DNA from: Uranotaenia lowii
Lineage: Eukaryota > Arthropoda > Insecta > Diptera > Culicidae
Length of the DNA stretch: 64,000 bases
Reading direction: 5' to 3'
Assembly (NCBI RefSeq): GCF_029784155.1
Contig: NC_073692.1
Coordinates: 275,695,413-275,759,412 of the forward strand
The translations under genes and the position numbers were made by a program. Below the pieces are notes generated by a model, which saw only the letters and a list, made by a program, of their open reading frames with translations, was not told where the DNA came from and made no database searches. Of the stretch, positions 35,232 through 46,705 are shown piece by piece (positions within the stretch are counted from its first letter, which is position 1; the number at the start of each line of letters is the position of its first letter).

Positions 35232-37332
35232 CACGGTGTGCCAAAATACGTTATTAAAAATAAAAAATGACCACCAAAACGGCAATCGACATTCAATAGA
35301 TATAGTATTCAGGCATCTATCCTGAAAATTTGGATATGTTTCATCGGGCTTTTTTGAAATTAGAGCGTTTTTAAATTTTTAGTCAATTTGCATTAGATTT
35401 CCAATGGGGTTTTTCGACCTTATGTTCTATGACCATGGATTTTTCTGACTACACATATTTTAAGACAATCACCCAGTTTAATGACTTTATAGAAAATTTC
35501 ATGCCCGACAACTTTGTGAAAGACTGGAAAAAGATTTGAGTTGATCCTGAAAAGTTATTGGCAATTTTCTAAAACTTTATTAGACTGATTGAAATTTGTC
35601 CATGTTTCTTAGGTTTTTTTTTATCAATTCCGCTTCACTAAAAAGTGAATATCTTCCGAGGCGTAGTTTGAATCGTTTTTGGGTCTTCAACCATTTTTTT
35701 TTGTGCTTAGAATGTGCGTAGTCGAACAAGGTAAATAGCGTAATATTGGCTTCAAAATAGTCATTTTGTATTACCTTCTTGGATTCAACAATAAAAATAA
35801 ACGATATTTTTAATTTTAAATTAAAAATCAACACAGATGACCACTGTTATAGTCCACTACAGCATTTAAGAGATGATCATAGTACAACTTCGATGTATCA
35901 GGGGTTTGATATCGTTTCCACGTGAAAAATCATGATGAACACTCTCCGAGGCTTGCTCTCCGAATACACCCAGCGATTTTCCGGTGTATTCGCAAAAATC
36001 TTTTACATGGACTCGTAGAATGTGGAATTTGGAAGAGTTTGGCAGTTTTTCTTGATTGTCCCCAAAGTCCTCAAATTTCCGTTACGTGTCATCAAATATT
36101 GCTTACTGACATCGCAATATGGGTACGGATGTGCTGACGAATGAGCCATCATGCCCGTTATAATATTAATGACTTTTAAATCTCCTGCAACATATCCATC
36201 GAAGTCTTGCAACTGTAGCCATTCCAAATTGGAGCAATATTCTCATATTTTTCTTCCAGTTTTGGGGCAAGAGCAAGAATCAAAAGCCTAATAGTTGACT
36301 AAATAATTTGAAGTTATTATACTATAAGCCTAATGTTCATAACTATTTCTAAAATACCTTCGAACACCACCATCCTTGAAACGTTCAGCTTTGGACTGCT
36401 ATCCCAGTGAAATTACCGACATAGTAATTTTAAAAGAACCACCTCCACCGTCCATTCCAAATTTAAAAATTAGTTCTGCATCAGTCATATTTCGCGAGTC
36501 TCGAATATTTTGAATAATTTCTTTCACATCGACGCAGTATACTACTCGATACTACATGCTTCTTTGACGCTTTCGTTTCCTCCCATATCACCTAACTTCT
36601 TGATTTCGAAGAAATCCTTTAATTGCCGGTTATATGAGCCTAACTTTTCTTTAAGATTAGGCTCAATATTTATACCTATTTTACGGAAATTTCGTGTAAT
36701 ATGTACTAAGGGTTTTCTTCACGCTTAAGTTGTTGTCAACTTTCATTTCAAACACATTCTGGGCAGATACAGGAACAGTTGGTTTCAAAGAGCTGTGAGC
36801 TCGTATGATGACTATTACCCATAGATTTACTATTACATACACATTTGTGCTGAAAATTTTATCCCAAACAACTATATCGAAGACCCAAAAACGATTCAAA
36901 CTACGCCTGGAAAGATATGCGCTTTTTAGTGAAGCGGAATTGAAAAAAAAACTTAAGAAACATGGACAAATTTCAATAAGTCTAATGAAGTTTTAGAATA
37001 TTGCCAATAACTTTTCAGGATCAACTCAAATCTTTTTCCAGTCTTCCACAAAGTTGTCGGGCATGAAATTTTCTATAAAGTCATTGAACTGGGTGATTGT
37101 CTTAAAATATGAGTAGTCAGAAAAATCCATGGTCATAGAACATAAGGTCGAAAAACCCAATTGGAAATCTAATGCAAATTGACAAAAATTTAAAATCGCT
37201 CTAATTTCAAAAAAGCCCGATGAAACAGTTTCAAATTTTCAGGATAGATGCTTGAATACTATATCTTTCGAATGTCGATTGCCGTTTTGGTGGTCATTTT
37301 TTATTTTTAATAACGTATTTTGGCACACCGTG
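35232..37332 (-). mobile_element. 2.1-kb DNA transposon with ~455-bp TIRs and TTAC duplication
   Basis: The left arm 35232-35688 and right arm 36879-37332 are inverted copies of each other, starting CACGGTGTGCCAAAATACG. They stay alignable base by base over about 455 nt with few differences. TTAC directly abuts both tips (35228-35231 and 37333-37336), read as a 4-bp target-site duplication. The ~1.19-kb interior holds a decayed minus-strand protein gene. Long TIRs, the short duplication and the protein type together do not match the mariner, hAT or Harbinger patterns elsewhere in the window. The superfamily is not named. Confidence 0.85.
35870..36900 (-). pseudogene. Decayed transposase-like protein of unnamed family
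   Basis: Read on the minus strand in shifting frames, conserved-looking blocks follow in order. First KPTVPVSAQNVFEMKVDNNLS (36795-36733). Then DAELIFKFGMDGGGGSFKI, about 36490-36430. Then RFKDGGVRRYFR, about 36385-36350. Then VAGDLKVINIITGMMAHSS and the adjoining HPYPYCD, about 36195-36115. Then EYTGKSLGVFGEQASESVHH, about 35993-35935. The 74-codon frame 36227-36003 is the longest clean piece. I recall proteins with 'DGGGGFLK', 'DLK..N.LLG...SS.HPCPYC' and 'G..LG..SEQ..E..H..F' blocks in insect and cnidarian transposons but cannot name the family. The single Cys/His cluster may bind zinc. At least three frameshifts or stops make it inactive. Its placement between the TIR arms supports it as the element's own transposase. 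Confidence 0.6.
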
Positions 37333-37399
37333 TTACATTAAGTCTTAGCTATCATTGGATGTAAGTGTTACTTTTGTAATCAGTTGTTATCCGGAAAAA

Positions 37400-38275
37400 T
37401 AGATTTTAAAAAGAAACGTAACGCTGTGATTGCCTTGTTTCTAGCTGGCAAACGGCAGAAGGAAATAGTTCGTGAGCTATCCGAGCGCCTTAAGAGAAAT
37501 CCGTAGTGCAACAAAATTGGCAGAGGATCTCAACATATCTAATCGAAGTCTCCGTCGGATCCTGAAAGATAAACTTCAGACCAAGCCCTACAAGATCCAA
37601 AAGGCTCAAGACCTTACGGTGAAGCAGAAACAAGAACGGGTAGAAAGAGAGAAGGCGCTGCTGAAGAGGGCCGCGGAACGAAGGTTGAAGAATATCGTGT
37701 TTACGCACGAGAAACTCTTCACCGTACAGCAGTTCGTGAATAAGCAGAACGACAGAGTCGACTTGCTGACAGCCACCCGGCTACAGAAACCAGCATCGGT
37801 GATGGTTTGGGCCGGAATCACCCGTGATGACCGGACTCTGCTGGTTTTTGTCCCTGAACGAGTGAAGATCAACCAAAATACATATCGGGAACTAGTTCTA
37901 CAGAATGTCGTCGAACCGTGGGCACGTCGACATTTTGGTTCCAGCGAATGGGTTTTCCAACAGGACTCGGCGCCGGCTCACAAAGCGAAGAAAACCCAAC
38001 TTTGGATTGCGCAGCATTTTCCAGGGTTCATTTCGAGCTCCGATAGTGGCCGGCGAGTTCGCCAGACCTGAACCCTACGGACTTCGCTGTTTGGAGTATG
38101 TTGTAGGCCGAAGTCTGCTCTAAGAAACATGAAGGTATGGATCCTGTAGCGACATCTCGTGGCAGTCTGGGATAAAATACCACAAGAACACCTGCGGGCC
38201 TCATACGATGCGTTCATCGATCGTCTGCGGCGAGTGGTTAAACTCAAGGGCGAACAAGTCGAACTTTACCAGTGA
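37400..38275 (+). pseudogene. DD37D mariner-like transposase, frameshifted
   Basis: N-terminal helix-turn-helix residues (KRNAVIALFLAGKRQKEIV) begin near 37413. After a shift near 37490 the long frame to 38071 carries NISNRSLRRILKDKL (second helix-turn-helix), then NIVFTHEKLFTV, VMVWAGITRDDRTL and WVFQQDSAPAHKAKK. After another shift near 38043, WPASSPDLNPTDFAVW follows, then AVWDKIPQEHLRASYDAF and a stop at 38273-38275. I count 37 residues between the Asp of QQD and the Asp of NPTD, so the signature is DD37D (maT / ITmD37D-type). The first catalytic Asp of the usual SDEK motif is His here (THEK), so the enzyme is dead even apart from the frameshifts. A further shift lies near 38140. The TTAC-flanked element ends only about 70 bases upstream. 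TIRs of this mariner were not found by eye. Confidence 0.83.
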
Positions 38276-39061
38276 ATTTTGAAAAAGTAATTTGTTTTCA
38301 AGAGAAATTGAATGAATTTGAAATGAAAAGCCGTGCGAACGGGGGAGGTTTTAGGGGTTTAAACCATGAGGATTTTTTTTAAGTAAAATTTTCATCGAAG
38401 TAACGAAAAATTACTTGATTTTAAAATGTATTTGAAAATAAGTGTTAACTAGCAAGTCAGAATTTTTTCTCGCCTCTGGCGGAATTTAATCTTAAATCAC
38501 CCTTGCCTTGAGACATTTCGATGTACGATACTTTGGTTCAAAATTACAATTCAATTAATCTTTTGAATAGGAATTAAAAACTTGACATACAAAAACCCTA
38601 CCTCGTCTTCAAAATTGGTTTTTATTAAGAAGTGTTACTAAATAGGCACAGAGTTTGAAACGAACATTTTTTTTTATTTGAAAAAATTGTTTATGTCATT
38701 ACAAATGTTAAGCTGATATGAAGTATTCTTCAAGAAATCAATTTCGACTACATTTTATTACGTGTTTTTTGTTTTTCTGAATGCTCAACACAACACATAA
38801 TTTACACAAGGCCACTAACTTTACATTTTTCTGAGGTGCAATGATTTTAATAAGCAATATTTCTATCAGCTTTTGTTATTAAAATGACTTTTTTTTAAGT
38901 TCAAATTCAAAAACTAAAATCAATAATATATCTTTAAAAAATAAAAGTTTTAAATGAATTATCAACTTTCCTCAAGAATTCAAGTAATTTCTAGTTCCGC
39001 GAAAAAAGTTAGAGAAGTTTTATGTTTTTCTTTATCTTTTTTTCATTTATCAAATTTTAAG
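38276..39061. other. A+T-rich filler
   Basis: No supported feature. Confidence 0.45.
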
Positions 39062-39130
39062 ATGTTTGCTTAAAAATATTTTAAATTCAGTTTAGTTTAA
39101 ACTGAATTTAAGATATTTTTAAGCAAACAT
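39062..39130. repeat. Near-perfect 33-bp-stem palindrome
   Basis: The 33-nt arms (ATGTTTGCTTAAAAATATTT... ) are inverted copies with one mismatch around a 3-nt centre (GTT). RNA or single-stranded DNA would fold into a long hairpin. No flanking duplication is evident. Confidence 0.85.
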
Positions 39131-40815
39131 GTAATATTTTTGCAGGTTTCAACAAATGTGTTAAATGAATCAAGTTTTTTTTACATCTTACTGTTATGTC
39201 AAAACTACTTGTCATGATATTTTTACATTTTTTTTATTTGTTGAATTTTACATTTTTTTGGTCGTGCATCATTTCCAACATAATAATATCCCTTGATTGG
39301 ATGAAGATGGATGGATAAACAAAATCAGAATCAGATTTTTTCGTATATGTAGGTTTGGTAGTTATTAATATTTGATTTTACTTAAAACTGATACATTTTG
39401 AAACTCCTTATCACCAAAACTCAAAGTGTTCAACCAAATTTGATAAAAGATTCGATTTCAGAACGCTAAAATCTACCAAATCAATCATTTAAAAACTTGC
39501 ACCAAAATGCTGCTGACTTGAGTCATCAATTAAATTATGTTAATTCTTATGGTGAAACGTGTTTATTAAAAAAAACCTCCTGAAATGTTTTAAAAAACTT
39601 ATCTTTTTCATTTTAATATTTTGTTAAAATTTTAAAATAAATTTACCGAGTTTTAAAGTACAGGTTTTTTTCTAACTCTTTCATTAACTTGCCGAATTTA
39701 TTTGTCGAAATATTTGAATTTTAGAAATAATTTTAACGAATTTGTTTTTTTGAATTCTGAATTTTTGTGTACTTGGCACATAAGCCCTGAAATCTTAATT
39801 TCTAATAAGAAAATCAAAGTTTCAATCTTCTGTTCTTTCCAGGACCCAATATTTCAATCGAAAGTGACAAAATACTTAGAGCTTGTAATTTTAAACTTTA
39901 AAACATTTGATTGAAAATAAAAAAAATTCATTAATTTTCTTTAGATAAAATGGTCTTTAATTAATCTTTAAAAGTTTGAAACATGATTTCAAGTAGAAAG
40001 CAACCTTAAACTTAATTTTAAAGCGAAATGTTAACTAACTTGATTGTTCTTCCAATATTGGTTGTAACTTGGAACTCTTATCTTTCAATTTTTATCACTT
40101 TTCTTTCATTGATCATTCACGAAATTACCCATTTCCCAACATTTCCTTGTAAGTTTAATTGAACATGAAGTTGTTTTTTTGATCTTCAAAAATGAACAAT
40201 TCAAACCGTTTATTATTCTATAAATAGGTTTTTTCTCTGATCTCTTTCTGGCACTTTTCGATCAATAATAAATATCTATTTTTTTTAATTAAATTAAACC
40301 ATTAATCATTGAATAAATTCTCCAAAGCTCAAATTGGTTTTCCAGTTATCGATAATTCACATTTTTAATCGCGATTAAATATTTTTTGTTCAAATTCAAA
40401 ATACTACAGTGGAATTTTTCAATCACTTTTCAGTTGAAAATGAAGAAAAGATGAATAAAAATTAACAATTATTATCATTTTCGAAAAACTGATCATGATT
40501 AGTTGTTTTTATCTGATTGGACATTTTTTTTGGAATTCAGATTTCTTTTAAGCGCTGTGTTTTTGAAACGTTTATTTCTAATAAGCTTAGAAATTCTTTT
40601 GAAACAAATTTCTAGTTTAGAATGAAGAACATCATTTTGAAAAAAATATATCAATGATTTACCGAAAATTTTAAACTTACATTGTGATATGATTTTGTTT
40701 TTTTCATCAGTCCAATTTGTTTTTAGTTTGTGTCGAAATCATGAGTGAAAAACGGTTTTAGAAATTCCTTTCCTTTTTTTAATGTTTATTTTTGGTATTG
40801 CTATTATTTTACCTA
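39131..40815. other. A+T-rich filler
   Basis: 1.7 kb with composition-driven frames only (for example 39702-39914). No paired ends seen. Confidence 0.5.
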
Positions 40816-41790
40816 AATTTGAAATTCGAAAATCCCCCACATGGACGGATCCTTCGCACGGGCCTGAGCACTTCGATTGCCGGACCCTGTATAGTCAGAA
40901 TCCTTAGTACTGTAAGCAAAAAACTTCCGATCCATGTGATTAAAATAGCATTATTGTTTCAATTTCGAGCCTCATTTGCATAATGCAAACTCACTCCCCC
41001 GTACGGTGAGTTGCACTGATGCAAATCACAAAATTCACCGCCGAAGAAGCTGCATTCAACTGCCACACGAAGCTGTTGTTGTTATTGTTGTTGTTTTGCT
41101 GCTGCTGCCGAGCTCTTTTGTATTGACTGACATTCGCGGTTGGATACCTCTGAAAGAATGTGTCGACCTTCCGACAAAACTTCTTGTTGGTTCGTAGCTA
41201 AAGGCCCAACCAACCAAGCTTCAAGCAGCACGAGGCTGCCCGATTCCCTACAGAAGGGTCCAGCCGGAGAGCGAGCGCGAAATTTCGCTGTGTGCTGGAG
41301 TCATCTCGGCGTAATGGCATAATATGCATCAAAACTAATAAATTTGCACACATTCATCTGATTGTGGATGGGGAGCAGGCAAATTGTTGGGGAGGCAGCT
41401 GCCGCAAATCTTGGCCAAGAATCCAAAGGAAGTTTTGTGTGCGGGGCACTCACTTTGGAGCTGTCATATCGTTGAACGTTGTTTTCTTCTTATAATCACG
41501 TTGCTGCTCACAGCTCGTATCCTAGCAGTATGTCTGTGTGTTTGTGTTCCCCGATTCTTTGAACGATCCGAAAAGTAAAGATGCATCCCGCAATAACACA
41601 CCGAGTAGGTGGCATTCGGAAGAAAAACAGCAGAATTGTTGGCATTATAAGTCAACGTCAACCTTGTTCACGTATTTTTTTTTCTTCATCGGCTGGGTTT
41701 ACTTTTCCTGCAACGGGAAATGTGAATTTGAAATGTGATTTGAAATGTGGAGGAATAAAAACATTTCGAACTTAAGAGAACTTATTAAAA
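40816..41790. other. Dispersed-repeat edge followed by a unique G+C-richer island
   Basis: 40818-40862 matches the repeat at 33.82 kb. From about 40980 the sequence is balanced and non-repetitive, with a (GTT)n tract at 41072-41094. Many short overlapping frames occur on both strands with no recognisable domain. Candidate host non-coding DNA. Confidence 0.3.
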
Positions 41791-42196
41791 ACAGATACAT
41801 GATAATTGAATTGAATTTCAAGTAAAAAAAAAAATTAAATTTAATTTTAAAAAAGCCAATATTCAGTCAGAGATTTTTTTTTCAATTTCAAATTTTTCCA
41901 GTTATCAAAATCAATAACTAAAAAAGTATTATTTTTTCTTCAAGTCTTAATCGATTCCACAAACATGAGAAATTGTATATCGTGAACCGTTCATAATTTT
42001 CATCCATAATGGCTGTCTTTTTGTGGCCCACCGGAGCTTTTTCCAGAATTACCACATTCCAATCTAAGTTCTGAAGATTTAAGGTTTTTGATGTTCTGTA
42101 CCATTTTGAGATGAAGTTTATCAAAATCTGTATCAATCATTAAAGAATTCGAAGCAAAAGTTTGAGAAAAACCTGTTTGTTTTGAATTTACCAATA
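41791..42196. other. A+T-rich filler
   Basis: No supported feature. Confidence 0.4.
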
Positions 42197-42697
42197 CAGA
42201 CCCCGTTCGTTTTTGACAACATTCGATTTTGGCAACATCAGTTTTTGGAAACAACATCACCTTCAAGTTTTCGCTATAACAAGACCATTATAATTTAAAC
42301 AAACACCGAGAATACGTTTTTACGTTCTGAAATTGTGATAAAATTCAACAAAACAAACAAAAGTTTTAAAAACATTATAAAGAACTAAAAAATGACAAAA
42401 AGATGAAAATTCAAAATAAAATCGAAAACAAATTCAAACAAAATGACAAAAGCAACTGAAAATAAATGAAGAATGACAAAAACAGCAAACAAGACAAAAA
42501 ATAAAAAGAATAAACAAAACAAAAATAGTGCAATATGCAGCAAAACATAAGAAAACATAACAGAAAAATACTAAAAATGGTCGGAAATTGACTACAATTA
42601 ACGTTTATGATAATAAAAACAGTTATTTTATAAAAAAAAAGTTCGATTTTGGTAACACAAAAAGTTTGGGCGTGTTGCCAAAAACGAACGGAGTCTG
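42197..42697. mobile_element. 501-bp MITE, CAGACCCCGTTCG family, copy 1
   Basis: The left tip CAGACCCCGTTCG, followed by TTTTTGACAACATTCGATTT, is inverted at the right end (TGCCAAAAACGAACGGAGTC). TA lies at 42195-42196 and 42698-42699. The interior is A-rich (AACAAAATGACAAAAG-type) and non-coding. The TA duplication suggests mobilisation by a Tc1/mariner transposase. A 101-bp relative lies at 61875-61975. Confidence 0.8.
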
Positions 42698-42699
42698 TA

Positions 42700-43560
42700 T
42701 TTGACACATGAAAAGTACTTCCAAATAACAGATGTGTTTTGAGTTTTCTTTATTTGATTACCTCTTACTATTGTCCTGAAAATGATAAAAGCTTCCAAAT
42801 AATGGCTTGGTTATACCCACGTTTGCCCAGATAGGAAAAGTTCGACTTAGTTGACCGGATTTCATTGAAAAAAAAAAAACTCGGGGTTTGACCGGATTAA
42901 AGTCTTAAATTTACACGTCCTTAACAAAGTTTTTCGAGCAAGTTATATAAAAATAAACATGAAAGGTTTTTTTGGAAGCTTAAAACCCGATTCAAAATCT
43001 GCTTTAGTGTAGCCTGATAATTTTGGTTGTCAATTTTGAAACCGATGTTCCGATTTTGCCAGGTTTTATGTAAAATAGCCTCCGGCAATCGTATCCTCAA
43101 TGGGTGCATGACACTTGTTTTAAAATAATATGATATTTTCAAAACCAAAAAACTACTGCAAAATTCAAAACAAAGTTATACCCAATATCAAAACACATTT
43201 TTTAAAGAAATAAACAATTTATTTGTCAAAGTGTAGTATTTAAAGCATTTCACTTGAAAATAGATACATTATATGATTATATGCACAAGATGTCTTCAGA
43301 TTTTCACCCAATTTAAAATTTGTTCATTTTTGCAGACGGTAGCATTCAACATTTTTTGCAGAATTACAAACTTTTTCAATAAATTTCGATTGAAAAACTA
43401 TCAACATTCAATGCGTTTTCATGTACCATATTATAATATCTGTTAAAAAATTACAAAGTTACAAGTACTCCAGAAAATACAAATTATAAAATTTGTAAAA
43501 TATCACGGGTTTTGAAGAAGCAAAAAAACACATTTTTTTATCTTATGGAAAATTGAAGGA
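42700..43560. other. A+T-rich filler
   Basis: No supported feature. The minus-strand frame at 42921-43148 was not accepted. Confidence 0.45.
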
Positions 43561-43636
43561 AGCTTGTCACTGTGGAATCCCGGACGGCCCATTTTCAGGG
43601 TTCATTTCGAGATTGGCGCATAACTGACCATATTGC

Positions 43637-44384
43637 TAGCTAGATGCTAGAAAGGTAAGTTGTGCTAGCGATCGTTTATTATCGCTTACAAGCTGCTTGG
43701 CTTTCGGACACTTTCTATCACTTTTTATTTTGTTATTAATGATAATACTTTATAGCACAAATTGTAGTGAATTATAAGGAATGAAATTACCTTAAACTAC
43801 ATGAGTTGAAAATTAATAAATAAATAATTCATATTTATTCTTATTAATGTTTTTATTTATTATAATAATTCATCATTCGACGGCCATGGACTGGAACCCG
43901 ACTTCTATCGATTGCCTTGGGCTACTTTATAATCATCGATGGCCATGGTCTAAAGCCCGGCTACAATCAATTGCTAAGGGCTGGACCCTGGTTAAGGTCT
44001 CTTTAATAATCGACGGCCATTGTTATTTTTAGCTCAAGTAAACTAACACTCACTATTTGCCCTTTCAGGTTATCAAAAACGTCTATGCCCTTTTCAGGGC
44101 GTAGGAATCTTCTTTGCCTCAATTGTTTCGATTCTCTAGACATTTTTAAATTATAACTACACTCACTATTTGCCCTCTTAGCCCTTTACGGGCAAACGAA
44201 ACTTCTTTGCCATTCAATGGGCAGATGAAACCTCTTTACCCAAGTGGGCGGTCGAATTCCCTTTGCCCGTAATAGGACTCTTTGTAATACTTGGGTTGGG
44301 TAGCTAGATGCTAGAAAGGTAAGTTGTGCTAGCGATCGCTTATCATCGCTTTCAAGTTCCTTGACTTTTGGACACTTTGTATCA
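43637..44384. repeat. Unit flanked by 84-bp direct repeats
   Basis: 43637-43720 and 44301-44384 are direct repeats of equal length, starting TAGCTAGATGCTAGAAAGGT and ending TTTTCTATCA/TTTGTATCA-like, about 90% identical by eye. The 580-bp interior has two related blocks with ATCGAYGGCCATGGWCTRRA (43877-44000) and then a cluster of TTTGCCC/GGGCA motifs (44050-44275). It has no coding frame. It could be a miniature terminal-repeat (TRIM-like) retroelement or a segmental tandem duplication. Confidence 0.6.
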
Positions 44385-44550
44385 GGGTTGCCAACATTTT
44401 TTTTTTCAAAAAGCAGGGAACTGGTGAAATAAAAACCAGGTTACGTTGAAGTAACGGAATTTTCGCTCAAAGGTATGACCTTTTTTTTGGCCATCGCTCC
44501 TCATTTTTACTTAAATATATGTTGTAAGCCTACTTGGTTGAATAATTCTA

Positions 44551-44634
44551 CTGAATCAAGGCAATCGAAAGATTCCTTTTAATTCCTTTTTTTAAATAAG
44601 AATTAAAGGGAATCTTCCGATTGCTTTAATTCAG
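44551..44634. repeat. 35-bp-stem palindrome
   Basis: Arms beginning CTGAATCAAGGCAATCGAAA and ending in its inverted copy (CGATTGCTTTAATTCAG) pair with about four mismatches around a T/A-rich 14-nt loop. Confidence 0.75.
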
Positions 44635-44747
44635 CCACATTTTCATTTTTTAGCAATGGTAACTAATCCAGTTCCATAATAACCATTTTTCATCACATTT
44701 GCAAAAATCAGACAAATTTTCATAAATCAGGGAAATTCAATGGCTTA

Positions 44748-45240
44748 GGGGCCGTTCACATACCACGTGGACAACTTAGGGGGAGGGGAGGGGAGGGGGT
44801 ATGGAAATGTCCACGCTTGTCCACAGAGAGGGGGGTAGGGATTTGGGTCATGTCTACGTGGACATATTTTCTAAAGGTGAATAAATATGAGGATGTTTAA
44901 ATCAAAATCTAAATATGGCATAACTTTCCAGTTTAAGTTTAAACAATAAGTAGCTACTTGAAGGGCAAGCGATTGATATGGTTCCTAAGAAATTTAAAAA
45001 TTTTATATTTTTTTACATCAAGAAATTCTTATCAAAATCAGCTATTTCTATAACAAAAAAGGCAAAAAGTGGTGTTATCTGTCAACTTGTCAACTTAAAG
45101 GTATTTAAAATAAAAACTTTTTCAAATGTGTCCACGTTGACATCCGGGGAGGGGGGTAGGGGTTTGCCCAATGTCCAAGCTTGTCCACTGAGGGTGTCAA
45201 AAATCTCATTTTTCTGTCCACCTGGTAGCTGAACGGCCCC
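44748..45240. mobile_element. 493-bp MITE with GGGGCCGTTCA ends and TTA duplication
   Basis: The left tip GGGGCCGTTCACATACCACG and the inverted right tip CTGAACGGCCCC are flanked by TTA (44745-44747 and 45241-45243). Subterminal GTGGACA/TGTCCAC motifs repeat on both sides. The 84-codon frame at 44978-45232 spans the end and is not a gene. The 3-bp TTA duplication fits PIF/Harbinger-type non-autonomous elements. Confidence 0.82.
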
Positions 45241-45243
45241 TTA

Positions 45244-46020
45244 TCAGGTTGTCAGGCTGAACCTCGAAAAATCAGGAACTTTGGCATCTCTGCTTTCTAT
45301 AATCATGAGGGCAGTGGCATATTCTAGGATTCCATAGTCACAAACCCGTTAGATTATAAAATTGTCCCGATATCAATGATACATTCGCAAAGGTTCGAAA
45401 CTATCTTCTGTTAAAACAATTATTCTGTTATAGGTAAACATGTTAAAAATGTACCGTCATTATCAAAATTATATCTTTGATTATTTTTTCTAAATTGTAT
45501 TTAAACCGATTTTAAACTTGTGAAAATTGTAAAAAAAAATTTAAATAAACCGCTCTAAAAAAACTAAAACTTAAATTTAAAAAAATGACCAAGATATTCT
45601 CAGTGTTTAACATCCCATTTCTTGTCACGAAAATCTTGAGAGCCTCGGAGTTCAGTAAGAAGATCCAATGATGAAGGAGCCAGCTCATCTCGAATTGTGA
45701 TATTTGAAGATTTACCACTCGTGGAGAAAAAGGGTCAATAGCTGTAAAATCGAGTGTTCTGAGGCGCGCTTATTGAAGAATAGTTTTTTATTGGTTTGGG
45801 TTTATTAGGTTTATAAGAAAATAATCTACAAGCATACTGAATGTTCGAGTGATTCTGCAAAAGCCATTATTTTTTTCTTTTGTGACAAATGGGACTCCTT
45901 GAATCATGGAATTGTAAGAGATCGAATTACCGACATAAGTCCAATTGATTTTTCATCTTTGTCGAAAAAAAAGATTGTTCTAGTTCAGACACGTCTATTT
46001 TCAGTTTCATTTTCAATCTT
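45244..46020. other. No feature recognised
   Basis: A+T-rich, no supported frame or paired ends. Confidence 0.4.
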
Positions 46021-46160
46021 TTTGCCTTTCTAACAGAAAGGTTTGGTTATCGGTCGATTTGAGAGATCATTAATTATGGGTCTTAGACATACCTTTATAG
46101 GTACCTATCGACTCAGCTCGACGAGTTCTGTTGATGTCCGTGGATTTGTATGTGCCATTT
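46021..46160 (+). repeat. Dispersed mosquito-type repeat (GACTCAGCTCGACGAG)
   Basis: CCTTTCTAACAGAAAGGT, TCGGTCG, and then CGACTCAGCTCGACGAG followed by TGTCCGTG occur in the order I remember from abundant repeats of culicine mosquito genomes. Class uncertain. It is one of the main taxonomic hints. Confidence 0.45.
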
Positions 46161-46419
46161 TAAAAATGTCTAGAACGTTTTTGCGAAACTGGGCTGCACA
46201 ATTAAAATGATTTTAGTCTCAAAAGAATGCATTTTTTTTTCTACACAACCCTTTCAAAAACGGGAAAAAAACAAAATAGTTGAAACCGTTTTCTTTACCA
46301 AATACATATCATACTTATTATGGCATAAAAAAAAGTTGCTAGTGGCGCCTCGAAGCAGCAGCACCAGCAATCATTTATAAATTGAAGATAATCAAAATAA
46401 AAAAATAATATTTTTATTA

Positions 46420-46545
46420 ACTCGAGAATTGAACCAAAACCCTTCAGATCCCAAGTTGCAAGCGCTATCCAATAAACCATCGGCACGCTTGATTGAAAGC
46501 GGCTCAAACTCAAATAGGTAAAAGGCATTACTAAGACGCACCGTG
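46420..46545 (-). repeat. tRNA-like SINE head
   Basis: On the minus strand, TGGTTTATTGGATAGCG (A box, 46463-46480) is followed by GGTTCAATTCTC (B box, about 46423-46434). The spacing fits a Pol III promoter. No cloverleaf with a proper acceptor stem forms, so it is read as a SINE or tRNA pseudogene. Confidence 0.5.
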
Positions 46546-46663
46546 GTCTGGGCAGTTTCTCAGTCTGCTGGGGCAAATACGGCAACAGTGTTTATATCTT
46601 ACACTTCTTGCTTTTCAATGCAGCAAATGGCGGATGGGCGTTTCCTTCAGAGTCCGCCATGCC

Positions 46664-46705
46664 TATAGACATTATAATTTCATTTATGAAATTATAGTGT
46701 CTAAA
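46664..46705. mobile_element. 42-bp hairpin insertion flanked by 8-bp direct repeat
   Basis: GCCATGCC occurs at 46656-46663 and 46706-46713. Between them, 46666-46703 is a palindrome of 18-nt arms (AGACATTATAATTTCAT and its inverted copy, one mismatch) around a TT centre. An 8-bp duplication is typical of hAT-type insertion, so this may be an extremely small MITE or a deletion remnant. Confidence 0.6.
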
